Source: Knufia peltigerae
Lineage: Eukaryota > Ascomycota > Eurotiomycetes > Chaetothyriales > Trichomeriaceae
NCBI GenBank assembly: GCA_030247855.1
Contig: JAPDRN010000051.1
Span: forward strand, 1 to 64,000
Reading direction: 5' to 3'
DNA: 64,000 nucleotides
Notes under the pieces: generated by a model
Databases searched by the model: none
Seen by the model: only the letters and a program-made list of their open reading frames with translations
Told to the model about the DNA's origin: nothing
Shown: piece after piece, positions 22,642 through 34,452 of the stretch
Layout: every line of letters begins with the position of its first letter
Numbering within the stretch: the stretch's first letter is position 1
Made by a program: the position numbers and the translations under genes

Positions 22642-23998
22642 TTATGCCCAATGGCCCAACAGCGACATAATCCCAGCACCAAGGTAAACACTGACGAGCA
22701 TGAAAACAATCCTCTTCCCATCTCTGGTCCTGACCGGATTGAAAATGAAGTCTCGGGCCAACAACTCCACCAACCCACTATAGATCAAGATTCCAGCAGA
22801 CACTGCATCAAAAATACCACTTACAACGTTGGCTGTAAAACTATTTGGCTTGTAAGTCGTTCTCAACCCCAATCCGATGGCAATGGAGACGGGCGTCGTA
22901 AGGCCATACATGGCGCAGAGAATCCATGGTAGCCAACTCCTTCTATCGAACGGTATGGAAGACATTCGTGCACCAATCCCTAAACCTTCAAAGGATTGAT
23001 GAAACACCAGCACGGGGTACAAGGTGCTAAATTCATCGCCGGAAACCCCAAGATTCATACCGATGATGACAGAGTGGAATATGATGCCGAACTCGAGGAT
23101 GAGGAAGCCGGCAATCTGTTGACGGAATGCCGTCTGCACCGCCGCGGCCTCAAGATCTCCATTCATATCGACAGCAGTTTCGATGAATCGTTTCTCAAAG
23201 GCCGATTTCCTCGAACTCGAGATAGGTAAGACACAGACGCTGCTAGGGCCATGTCCTTCTGTGTCATGGTCTCCTCTTCTTTGCTCCTGGGATGCTCTCT
23301 CTGCTTGACCACCACCACCACCACCTCCTCCCCCTCCTACTCCCGTGATTGCCTCCTGAAGGTCTGGATGAGGGTTACCGATGCCATACTTGACCTCTAC
23401 ATACCATTCGGCCGCAAAGTCCATGAGGAAGATGATCATCTATGAAGGGAGTTTATTGTTAGTCGGGTTGGATCTAAAGATTCACCAACCTAGCAAGGAT
23501 ATGCATATGTTTTCCACTTACGACAGAAGCTAACACGATGGCCGGACACCATGAATACTCTGCCCACCCACCAGTCATGCCGACACAAGTACTAGGGCCG
23601 ATCTCATCGTAGGCGGGGTCAAGAAGGTGTATCTAACAAAAAATTTAGTTAGTGGCGAGTTTGTCAACAGACTGTGCAAAAAAAGGGCAGACAAGAGTTC
23701 TCACAAAGGCCGTGGCGACAATCACACCGGCTCCAAAATACCTCACAAAGAGATAGACGTAAAGCGGCAGTCTCAGACGTGGAAACCACTTTGCCAACAC
23801 CGGAAAAACCGTCGCAGCCGAAGATACAAACAAGATGACAAAGATCGAAGACACCCTCGCCCCCAGGTGTCCATTGTACCCGTTGCCCGACTCCGCGAGG
23901 GTGAGCGCACATATCACGTCGCGCGCGTTGGCCGTGGCGAGATCGACGTTTCTCGGGTCGAATGTACTACTAGTTTGAGGAGCGCCCAAGAATGCCAT
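22642..23998 (-). CDS. ZIP-family zinc transporter
   Basis: Three exons on the minus strand, 23998-23705, 23632-23522 and 23439-22642 (introns 72 and 82 nt, phase 0), give 400 aa. Eight membrane segments are expected. Segment 4 contains HSVIIGMNLGVSGDEF and segment 5 HQSFEGLGIGARM, the pair of conserved His motifs that line the metal path in ZIP proteins. The cytosolic loop after segment 3 is unusual in holding ten consecutive Gly instead of the usual His cluster. The C-terminus YLGAGIMSLLGHWA is typical of the plasma membrane Zrt1/Zrt2 group. It probably imports zinc; affinity class cannot be told from sequence. Confidence 0.92.
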
Positions 23999-24938
23999 TT
24001 TTTCGAAGCCCTGAAATGGAATTATAGGGAGTACCAGGTCTATTATGTGGACGATGCGAGAGGTTAAAGACCGTGGGGGAAGGTGCGGTGATATTTATAT
24101 GTACGTATGTACCTACGGAGTACCTTCTTGCCTCTGTACTCCGTACCTATGGTACAACGGTGGCTTTAGACACCTACCTAGTTGTGGAGCACATTTCTAC
24201 ATGTATGTATGCACGCACGTCATATGTAAATTCGTGTCGTCCTATGAGAGAACAGTCAATTTTGAGGACATGCAAAACTAAAAGTGAGGACCATTACCAT
24301 GGCGGCATATGATATCCTGAGAGAGGTGCAATGAATAATATTCGCTGTTTGAGTACCTTAAAAGTTGTGGATAATTTAAGAAATATTTATTCCTTACAAT
24401 TCCCAGAGCAAACATCCAGCCGCCACTTGCAACTCATCACTTCTGATGGCTTGTTGCAAATGACCTTAGACGTCTGTTGAAACGTTTTCTACGTGGATTG
24501 GTTCGGTGTTCAGATACTTTAAGTCCAGCAAGGCACTGCCGTGCCCCTTTTCTGGGCCAGCATAGAGAATCGTACAATTGCACCCTTGTAAATAGCTTGA
24601 CCAGATTCATAGCTAGAAGCATGGTGGTAATCATGAACTCAGCCGGCCGATGAGCAACACCAACGAGTCACAAACTTGGCTACAGTGTGCCTCGCGCTGT
24701 GAAAACAGTTGGGATCTTGGTTCATTAGGTACGCAAGGCTAAGTTGGTGGTGAGCACAGGGCGGCATCATCCTCTTCCGAAAGCGGGGCGAGCTAGCCGT
24801 TGATTTATCTTCTCTTGGCGCGTCATGCAAGGATCTGCTCTCTCCGTCTGCAACTTTTTTTTACAGTACGCAGTGTAACAGACAATGTCCTCCCCCTCCA
24901 CGTTCACTGCTTTCGTTTGAGCCCTCGGAGACATCATC
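23999..24938. other. divergent intergenic region ZIP / mrd1
   Basis: 940 bp between start codons. It contains an inverted pair of the TACGGAGTA 9-mer (24114-24122 and 24137-24145) and an AT-rich segment near 24350-24400. No gene was recognised. Confidence 0.6.
24114..24145. repeat. inverted pair of TACGGAGTA
   Basis: TACGGAGTA at 24114-24122 and its reverse complement TACTCCGTA at 24137-24145 are separated by 14 bp. The pair could form a 9-bp-stem hairpin. Confidence 0.8.
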
Positions 24939-27427
24939 ATGGCAGAGACAGAGGTCGATGCCACCTCTCTGACCAGGGTTTACGTTTCAGGCTTGCCCCC
25001 GTCCATGACCAAAGAACAACTGCGATCGCATTTTCAAGGAAAGTTCCCAGTTACAGATGCTCATGTTGTAGCAGACCGCCGGATTGGCTTTGTTGGGTTC
25101 CCTTCCCACCAGCATGCAAAAGATGCTGTGCATTATTTCAACAAGTCCTTTATTCGTATGTCCAAGATCTCCGTCACCCTGGCCAAGCCTGTCGAGATCA
25201 AACGTGACCCTCGAGGGCAAGCAGCGCCCGTATCCCAGCGTTCTTCGAGGCAACGGCAAGAGAATGAACATCCTAGGCATACTGTAATTGGCAAAAGGAA
25301 GCGTGCAACTCAGGACGATGGAGATCAAAAAGCCAATTCTAGGCAGGAGCCTGCCGCACAAGAAACGTCTAGAGCAGATGGTCAGGGTGAGGCGTTGGTG
25401 TCTTCTACAGAAGCACAAGAAGATCTAAGCCTTGCCCAACCACCAATTGAATCTCCAGAAGATGAGTATATGGATGCGACACCTCAATCTGATAACGATT
25501 GGCTTCGAGGGAAGACCAGCAGGCTTCTAGACTTGGTAGAGGATGATCAGACCGACATGCAACAGCAGTCCTTGGGTGACGGTCAGCCCACAAAACCAGA
25601 AACTGTCACCAACGATGTTGTAGAGGATAATACAAGCGTCACAGGGCACCAAAATTCCCCCGAAACTCCCTCTCAAGTGTCGGTACCGAATGCGCGACTA
25701 TTCGTCAGAAACCTGCCGTTTGATACCAGGGACGATGATATCAGGGCGACGTTCTCTCCTTATGGCCGAATATCCGAGGTACGCTATACCATTTCTTCCT
25801 TGCCCATTTTTTCATGATGATTTCCTGATAGGGACAACTTATGCATTGCATTTGATGTGAACCGGGAAAGAGTATTTTAGTAGATGCTTCTCACTTCTGA
25901 TCATTCGATGTTCACTCTTAGCCTTGATTGCCATGCTATGCCTGAACACATGCTGACCAGACTCAGATACACTTAGTCACGGATACAAAAAGATCTACTG
26001 GCAAGGGTCTAGGCTACGTCCAATATGTCGAACCGCAAGATGCAGCACAAGCTCTTCTCGAACTCGATGGACGAGATTTCCAAGGCCGACTGATGCATAT
26101 TTTGCCCGCTTCAGACAAGAAGATCTCAAAATTGACTGAATTCGAAATATCAAAGTTGCCTTTAAAACAACAGAAAGCCATGAAACGCAAGACTGAAGCA
26201 TCCAAATCACAGTTCAGTTGGAATTCATTGTACATGAACCCTGACGCAGTTCTCGCGTCAGTGGCTGATCGCCTTGGGGTATCGAAAGCAGAATTACTCG
26301 ACCCTGCTTCAGCTGATGCAGCTGTTAAGCAAGCTCATGCAGAAACGAGCGTGATCAAGGAAACCAAAGATTATTTGAAATCACATGGTGTCAAGATTGA
26401 AGCGTTCCTAAATCAGGCTCGTGATGATAGGACGATTTTGTTGAAAAATTTTGCCTTTGGAACCACTTCGGAAGAACTGTCTGGAATGCTAGGTCAGTAT
26501 GGCACAGTCGAACGATTCGTGTTTCCTACCACTGGAACTATGGCCGTTGCTCAGTACGCTGAAGCAAACTCTGCAACCTTGGCGCTGAAAGGTCTTGCTT
26601 ATCGAAATCTCAGAGGGTCAGTCCTTTACCTCGAAAAGGCACCTCGAGGATTATGGGAAGGTGGCCAGGATACTGTACGACATGAGAAACCCTTGTTTGT
26701 TGTAGACACAGATGGTGAGGCACCAGGCACCACGACAACCCTCTTTGTTAGGAACTTGAACTTCGCCACAACCAGAGCAAGGCTGGCTGAAGCATTCAGC
26801 CCTCTCCCTGGGTTTTTATCCGCGCGTGTAAAGACAAGAAATGATAGCAAGCGACCTGGCGAAGTCTTGAGTATGGGCTTCGGGTTTGTCGAGTTCCGCT
26901 CCAAGAGCCAGGCTGAGGCTGCATTGTCAACCATGAATGCCCGAGTGCTCGATGGGCACGAGCTCCTTGTTCAACTATCGCAGAAATCTACCGATCTAGC
27001 CGAGGAACGTCGAAAAGATGACATCGCCAAGAAGAGAAATGCCAACCAAACGAAGGTCATCATTAAGAACTTGCCGTTTGAGGCAACGAAGAAAGACGTT
27101 CGCTCTCTTTTCGGTGCATACGGTCAGCTTCGCACCGTCCGAATGCCCAAGAAGTTTGACAGCAGTGCTCGAGGCTTTGCATTTGCCGAATTTGTTACTG
27201 CCAAGGAAGCTGAGAACGCAATCGAGGCATTATCTAATACTCATCTCCTCGGTCGCAGACTCGTCCTCGATTTCGCGGAGAGCGAGATCATCGACCCCGA
27301 AGCTGAGATCAGTGCCATGGAGAAGAAAGTACAAAGTCATCAGAACAAGTTGACTCATCATAGGATGACAGGATCGGTCCGGAAGAAATTCAACGTCGAT
27401 GCACGAGAAGATGTTGAACCGCTCTGA
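24939..27427 (+). CDS. mrd1: rRNA-processing protein Mrd1 (five RRMs)
   Basis: Exons 24939-25778 and 25967-27427 give 766 aa; the 188-nt intron is GTACGC to ACTCAG and splits RRM2. Five RNA-recognition motifs are visible. RRM1 starts near residue 12 (TRVYVSGLPP), RRM2 near 253 (ARLFVRNLPFDT), RRM3 near 434 (TILLKNFAFGT), RRM4 near 537 (TTLFVRNLNFAT) and RRM5 near 643 (KVIIKNLPFEA). The long acidic linker between RRM1 and RRM2 is typical of the family. Mrd1 (RBM19 in animals) binds U3 snoRNA-containing pre-ribosomes in the nucleolus and is required for 18S rRNA processing. Fibrillarin, another processome component, is encoded at 42.6 kb. Confidence 0.93.
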
Positions 27428-28202
27428 TCGCCTAATATGCGTTGGACCCACCCTACCCCTTGCAGCGTTCATCTCTAGTTCGTCAGAAATACAGGAGAAC
27501 TCTTCTGCAACTCCATCTCAAGGCGAGGAAAACATCAGTATGGTTAGTTCTAGTGAAGAACTGCCTCAAGTCCTTTCCTGGAGCCGCCTCACAGCCATCT
27601 CCATTTGCTCTCTATCAAGTAGCGTTCAATGCACGGGATTTTTCTACTCTGCCAACGAAGGGGGTGGGTTCCTAACCGACCAAGATGAGTGCACTGGCAA
27701 TCGTTGTGCGCACGGGCCGGCTCTACCTCTGAATTCCAGCAGCAGCGGCAAAGGCCAACCATTCACCCGGCGCGCTGATCGAAGCAAATCGCATCCACGC
27801 TCCCTCCAGTCGAAGCCTGGGTTCTCAGCATCCCTTGCATTGCCCCTTCTAGACCTTGCACCCCTGCGCGGTAAGGATAGCAGAGGACCTTTACGTCGTG
27901 AGATTGCTTGTCTTGCTTGTCCGTGATTTCTAGGGCGGAACGAGATCAAGCTCCCTGAGCGTCTCTTTCCGTCCAACCAAATATCGCAAGGGTTGTGACC
28001 AAGATGCATTGGTGAGGTTTGCTGAAGAGATTGCACTAGACTAGACCATGTTTTACAATGGCTGTTATATTATAAGCCCTCCATATTACGCTCGACTCCC
28101 CAGATTCACATTCCCTTTTCCCATTCCTGAGTCTTTTTGTTTCCCATTCACTGCATATTTGCTCTGAGCATGATGCAACAAGCCCTGCTCGCATGACTTG
28201 CA
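27428..28202. other. upstream region of abaA
   Basis: 775 bp. A plus-strand frame at 27399-27926 is unrecognised and treated as chance. Two CATTCC sites lie near the right end (28109 and 28122). Confidence 0.55.
28109..28127 (+). promoter_or_regulatory. two CATTCC sites, candidate AbaA-response elements
   Basis: CATTCC occurs at 28109-28114 and 28122-28127, 76-94 bp before the abaA start codon. CATTCY is the site reported for Aspergillus nidulans AbaA, which activates its own gene. Autoregulation here is an inference from spacing and consensus only. Confidence 0.45.
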
Positions 28203-31200
28203 ATGAATATGCTGCATTCCGTGTCGTTCCAGCCGCACCAGAAGCCTGAACTGGGCGTGGACCCTCTGTCTATCACATCAGGCAACATTCAGTCGACAGT
28301 CCGCACAATGCGGGATGGTCTCGAGAATGAGCAACCGCTTACTTCCTGGAGCACGCAAGTCGAAGTCGCATCTAAACCATCACTTCATCAGCTCTCTCTT
28401 CCCACAACACTGTTGTGTGACGTCCCCGACCACGCTTTCGACCGAGAACCACAACCCCAGTCACAAACCCAGTTCCTCGGTCGACGTCACGTTCCTAGGC
28501 CTGCACGCTCATTCAGATACACCAAGAATGACAAGTATCAGACCTATCGAAAACGCCCACGACAAGATCTTGGTGGTGATGGCAAACCGGTCTGGCCTCT
28601 CTTCATCGAGGATGCCTTCCAAGAAGGTGTGCTCTAAACCAGACCCTGTAGACTTCCTCTGACATTGACAGCGCTCCAATGTATACAACCCATGGGCCGT
28701 AAGAAGTGGGCCAGAGGAGGGAAATTAAATGGCCGTAACATGCTCATTTCCGAATTCATATATCACAGGACAGGACAGCGACGCACAAGGAAGCAAGTTT
28801 CGAGCCATATTCAGGTGCTTGACAAATTCCTGCGAAATGAGCCGGAATGTGTGTATTCTTACTTCTTGCAAGTTCCTTCTATTCAAAGCTGACGTATTAT
28901 AGGGGTACGTCTTACTAAAGTACCTGACGACGTGAAAGGTGGCTCTCAAACTCAATCAAAAGGCCCATACTTTCGACAAAGGCCTCTGGATGACATTGGG
29001 AAACTCCCGCAGCGACCGATAGGCGGCTTCGAGCAATCCTATTACCACCCTACAGAGTGCAGGGAAGAAGATGCCTGGGATGGCAAAGATGATACTTTCT
29101 TTGATAGCTCTGTTCACACATTCACCCTGGCAAGCTACATTGTGCAGCACATGCAGTTCGAAGTCCGTGTTATCCCTCCAGCATCTTCCAATCATCCGGA
29201 GCCTGATTCAACACGTGTGTTGCATCATTATACGCAACTGTCCTCCCGCAAGTCGAGACCCAGAGACTTGCCCCTCGATAGTCTCAACAACTGGCGCCGT
29301 TCTTTCCCTCGTTTGAACACCATCATGGACGAACTCTGCACGAGTAATCCGTGTGAGATCATTCTACTCAATTCGTCGTTTCACCTCCTGGATGGTTTTC
29401 CACCTGAACATTCGAAATTGGGAATAAGCCTGGAAGTCGATTTTCAGTGTCAGGATTGGCCTGAGATGGAGCACAGCAGAGAATCTAAGCGTTGGACTGT
29501 TGCCACCCATATCTATCAAGACGGCCAGCTCGTTGCCTCGCCCACCCACGAGGAATGCCGAGCCACGATAGATGGGTTAGTCGAGCCTTCTTTTCACAGC
29601 ACGTGGTGGGCATCGGCTCTCACAGATCTCACGGCTGAGAGGCTGATGGCAAAGGACTCGAGCGAGTCCGGTGCTCTTCAAGCTGCAGACAAACATTCGC
29701 GTGGATTCTTTGCAGGTCTGACGATCATGCAGGAGATCCTCGCGCTACGATATACCGTAGGCGAAAACCTCAACGCAAAGAGTGAACAGCCCCGAAGAGC
29801 GGCAATACTTTTGTGGAAGTTCGCCCAGGCAAGGTCTAGTTCAGAACGGACCACAACCTGGCAACCACTGACACTGCCCGAGCCTATCGATAGGTCCTTC
29901 AAGAATAGCCCTCTTATGCCTATGCCGAGCATGGAGTTACCATCTTTACCAATCAATACGATCGAGTACGCAATGGGATCCGTCGCTCAAGAACCTCATC
30001 ACACCTTCAATGGTTTTGACGAATTCCCTATGATGGCGGGTGAAGATGTGTGTCAACGTGGCAGTTTCAATCCATTCGATCCAGAACTTTCGAGCGCAGA
30101 CCACCTACACTCCGTATTGAGTGTTTCAACTGCACCAGAGTTGAACATTGAAAACAACAACGGTAACAACCTACAATACTACGGTTTCTCCCCTCCTCAC
30201 TTTCCTCCTGCGACAGAGGGCCCAGTGCCCCAGGCTGGAAATATGTTTGATCTTCCACACCTCCCCGAGCAAGACGAAACCATGCATACCTTGACAGACG
30301 CACACGAAGACGTGGTGCAGACTACCAATTGCAGTCCTGGTCTGGTCCTGCAGACGCACCAGGCGTTGCAGGAACACATCGGCATGCCGGCTGAGGGTTT
30401 GAAGATTGTGATACCATCGTCCAAGACCACCTTCGCGGAATCAGAGCAACATTCACGTACAACAGACATCCAACCATGGGATAAGGTGCCCGAGGAAGAG
30501 ATGCACGTTTTGTGTTTTCTGGCGGATAGCCACCAGGAGCAGACACGCAAGAGGAAGAGGAGTGACGGGGACAAACCATGGTCACCGAGCCAAGATGAAC
30601 AAGCGACGCAACGTCTTCGTCGTCGTCATCATCAGCGGCATAATCATCTCCATCAGGCTCATCAGCATTTTTCTGCGGAAACTCCGGGCGTTCATCCTCA
30701 TTGGGGCTCTCATCTGGCTCGTCCGGCCATGCAGACTCACCACAGCTTTGACACGTTACCTCGACAAGGCTCTTTTGCCGACTCTGGTCTATTGGACCGC
30801 ACCTTCCATGATGTTTACGACTTCAACTCGGCAGTGGATGGGTTTGGTGGTGGTAGTGCTGAATCACCTTCTCAACAACATGATCATCAGTCATTCCAAC
30901 CGCATTTCACACAAAGTCAACAAAATGGCATGGATGTCGGGAGTCGAGGATTGCCTCGGGCGCACAGCGAGTCAGACATCTACACGCTCGTAGGGGGTGC
31001 GGAAAACAACACCAAAGGCGTTCCCCCTCCCCCTTCTTTGCCCAGTGACATTAATGACGCGTTGCCTGTGTTGAACGTGGTGGAGGTTGATGACGATGTT
31101 GATGCTGATGCCGACGACGATAACGACGACGATAACCACGTCAAGGTATTGACCCCGCCGTCGCAAGAGACACGGGAAGTGAAAGCGGTGCATTCTACGG

Positions 31201-31271
31201 TCGATATGGACGCTGCGAGCCTGGGTGATGAGCGCGGTGGTTACGTTGAACAGTCCGAGCTCGACGTGTAA
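28203..31271 (+). CDS. abaA: TEA/ATTS-domain developmental regulator AbaA
   Basis: Exons 28203-28626, 28672-28848 and 28903-31271 (introns 45 and 54 nt) give 989 aa. The TEA DNA-binding domain spans roughly residues 112-195: [11 protein letters not shown], then [38 protein letters not shown] and [18 protein letters not shown]. Both introns sit within or just after it; the second splice yields [14 protein letters not shown]. The central region includes [18 protein letters not shown] sequence ([18 protein letters not shown]), the AbaA/Tec1 homology block. The C-terminal 500 residues are low complexity, with His/Gln stretches and an acidic [13 protein letters not shown] patch. In Aspergillus AbaA acts between BrlA and WetA in conidium formation. 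The Aspergillus protein is near 800 aa, so this one is long. Confidence 0.92.
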
Positions 31272-31738
31272 AGCATCACTGACTTTTCTGTACGATCCAC
31301 ATTTGATTTAAGAGTTTAGTGGGATATGCATGTCTCGGGCAGTACGAGTGGAAGGGTTCATCGCTACGGGGAGAGAACAGGAGAGATTATGGCCGCCATT
31401 CATTCATTTTTCATGTGTATTCGTATTTTTTACCCTGGAAAAGGGCATGGATTTCACTTGACGCGGTCAAGGATCGTAGTGTTTTGATTTAATCATTTTA
31501 TGGGTTCATGTTTCATACCCTTTTTCATTGTTTCTACCTTGCTCCCACTTATCAGAAAGGCTCATTTTATGATTGTAGGTCCACATTGCATACCTGCCTC
31601 TTTGCTTTGTACCTGTTCCGTGGTTGAAACGCCGGTCTCACATTTCCACTTGTCTTTCGGTCTCGGGATTTTATGATTCAGTGTCCAGCCTGGATTGACC
31701 CATTCGTGTCCTGCACCTCAAGCGGCAAAGCCGCTCTT
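31272..31738. other. convergent 3' intergenic region
   Basis: 467 bp between the stops of abaA (plus) and the MFS transporter (minus). AT-rich, no gene. Confidence 0.6.
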
Positions 31739-33958
31739 TCAATGAATGTCGACCGCAACACGATCATCCATGTACCTGTGGATCTTGCCTATGAAGCACG
31801 AGCAGATAATGGCCAATCCGCCGAAGGCGAGTGAAATGTAATAGACGATGGAGTAACTGTCGGAATAGGCCTGTTGGCCAGCGCGAACGATCATCTCGTA
31901 CGCCGTCTGATTGCCGGCCACGCCGGGGAGGTAGATGATGTCCTCGGTCAACGACGTCGCGGTGTACTCGATCGCGGCGGTGATCTCGGTCTTGTTGAAT
32001 ATACCCAGTTCGCCGACCATGACGTGGGAGATGGCGGAGATGAGGCGAGGCTCGAGCTTCTGCACAAAGACGCTGTGGTAGATTGCGTAGGCGACGCAGC
32101 CGCCGATGACGCGGATGGACAAGGTCAAGGCCGTGACCGTGGCGATGATGTCGTCGGGGCAGATGATGGTGGTGATGATGCTGGCCGGGACGACGATGCC
32201 GCCGATGCCGAAACCGCCAATGAACAAGAGGGCGTACACGGTGTGCAGGTTGTGCGTGTTGGCGCACGCCAGGGCCCCCGTGCCGGCTGTCATGAGGATG
32301 CTGGACCCCAACAAGATGGAACGGACGTGGCCTTTCATGTAGGACAGCAGTGTCAGGCAAACCACGCAGCCACCGAGGATGGCGAAACCGATGGGGAGCG
32401 TGCGGATGCCGTTGTCTAGAAAACATGTGATTTTCAGTCATGGCTCTCATCGCGATCTTCCGACGTGGCTCTTTGGGTGGAAACAAAAGTGAGGGAGGAA
32501 TGAGTAGGTCAGAAAGAGTGAGATACGTACCAACAGGATCATGTCCATAAACATTAAAGGACTGTGTGGGCCAGAACATGAGTACGGAGAAAAAATTGGC
32601 CCCCGAGATGGCGGTGATGATTAATGTCATGGTGAACAAGCGCGCTTCCTGTTTCATGCGCGATGGAAACATCGGGTGAGTTGCGAATTTGATCTCCCAT
32701 ACTGGAAACGCGACGAAGAGTAGCAATGCCCCTACGACCAGCGGGGCAATGACATGGGCCGATTTCCAGGGATACTGATAACCACCCCATGACAAGCCGG
32801 CGACGAAGATGCTGACACCTGCGATACTCAGGAAGCCACCAACAAAGTCGATCTCGGAGATGATCTGTCGTTTATTGAGGCCTTTGGAGTTTTCTCGCGG
32901 TGGAGGAAAGTAGAACTGTCAATATAGAGAGTGGTGAGTGAAGGATAAACAGCCATTTGAGAAGAGCACTTACAAACAGCACACCAACGAAGCCAACCAA
33001 GGCCCACCCACCTGCGAAGAGACAGCAGTATCTCCAGCTTCCGTATCCCGCAATCAGCTGAGCATACAAAGCGGACGGACAAAATGGGATGATCTGGGAA
33101 CCATCAGAAGAGCCATAACAGTAAGTCTTTTAGGATGAAGTGCCTACCGTAGCCACCAAGAGTGCGACGTAAAACCCACGTTTTCGTGCTGGTACCAGCT
33201 CCGACGTACCGGCCAGACAGGTCAGCTCACAGATGCCTGCTCCGCCACCAGAGACGCACATGCCAGCTGGGAAAAACAAACGTCAGTTCGGGCCGTTCAG
33301 TACGTAGAGACGAGATGCATGACAAACCAATGAATTGGTTCATATTGAACGAGCTCCCACAGACGGCCATGCCAATAATGAGCAGACTGGCCCCGAGCAA
33401 AGCAACATAACGTCGACCCAAAAGGTCAGATAAGCTGCCGACGAAAGGGCACACGGCAGCAAGTGCTACGGCATGACCGATCACAAACCATGTCCATCGG
33501 TCAAGACCGCCAATGTCCCTGTAGATGCGAGGAGGAACACTACCGAGGAGGTACATCGGGATCTGGGAGCCTGTCCACAGGAATGCCATGGCCACGAAAC
33601 TCAAGATACGCTTCACCGTCCACTGAGGAGCACAATTATCGTCAGCCACCGCCAAAGTTGATCGTCCAGATAGATATAGGGAGTCGATTGTTCTTACCGG
33701 TGGCTGGCCCTCGTTGGCTTCATCTTCACCTCTCTCCTTGTCTTGAGTCTCGACTTGCTCAACATAACGGCCAATGTTGACGTCGGAACTGGAAGAGGAA
33801 GCGAGGTGGGCTACCTCGGGTTTCTCGATCATGGAAGATCCATTCTTGAAATCGGGGTTCTCCATTGCTTTTGCCATCAATGATTGCACTGGGTTATTCA
33901 AAAGGGCTTTCGGGGTTGATAGGAGGAGCTTGCTGGTATGAGCCGACAAGTCTGGCAT
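31739..33958 (-). CDS. MFS transporter, TRI12 (trichothecene efflux pump) type
   Basis: Six exons on the minus strand, 33958-33698, 33622-33328, 33266-33148, 33093-32974, 32915-32531 and 32415-31739, give 618 aa. Introns are 75, 61, 54, 58 and 115 nt. A 90-residue hydrophilic N-terminus precedes about 14 membrane segments. Family blocks include PPRIYRDIGGLDRWTWFVIG, the loop 2-3 motif GSLSDLLGRRYVALLG, GAGICELTCLAGTSELVPARKRG, FYFPPPREN, IDFVGGFLSIAG and LSWGGYQYPW. The family exports trichothecenes, other metabolites or siderophores; substrate here is unknown. It diverges from a Zn2Cys6 gene over 494 bp and is the left end of a possible four-gene locus. Confidence 0.9.
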
Positions 33959-34452
33959 GGCCAGATCATGGTTGTTATATACATCTCAAACGACTTGAGG
34001 TGTAGTCATGGTGTTGCACAGGACTACTAATGATTGAGGCTTGTCAAGACTCCGGGGAATAGAAGCTGTGGGGCTTTGGTGGTATTTGTGGGGGTTAGGG
34101 CGCTGTCGGTGTGCAGAGCGACAGTCAAAGCCTCCCTCCTGGACAGCCTGACTCCATGTATGAGTTTGCGGGATTGGCTTTGACGTGAAGTGAACTATTC
34201 AGTAAAGGGAAACAAGTGCCCGGAGGCGAGTATGAGCCCCGTATAATGCTCTGGCGATCAGGCCTCTTCAGGCGGGTCTTCGTTGTTCATGCCATATTGG
34301 GCTTAGTGGCGGGGATTTGTTTCCTAACATAGTCCGCAAGACAGACATCGTACTTCTCTTTCAACCCCGCCGTCTTCGCTCCCTTTCATCATCGAGTACA
34401 TGGTGTCCAATATTGTCCTTACCAAGTACGATCCCTGACTCATTCGCTCCGC
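33959..34452. promoter_or_regulatory. divergent promoter, MFS pump / Zn2Cys6 regulator
   Basis: 494 bp between the two start codons. The arrangement of a pump and a binuclear-cluster regulator on one promoter often signals co-regulation. No unambiguous CGG inverted repeat was identified by eye. Confidence 0.5.

Noticed and set aside
27399..27926. 175-codon plus frame after mrd1
   Set aside because: Overlaps the mrd1 stop region and reads as low-complexity Ser/Leu sequence without similarity.
31764..32795. 343-codon minus frame in the MFS gene
   Set aside because: Its first part is real exon 5, but past the donor at 32530 it runs through the intron into a His/Arg-rich wrong frame.
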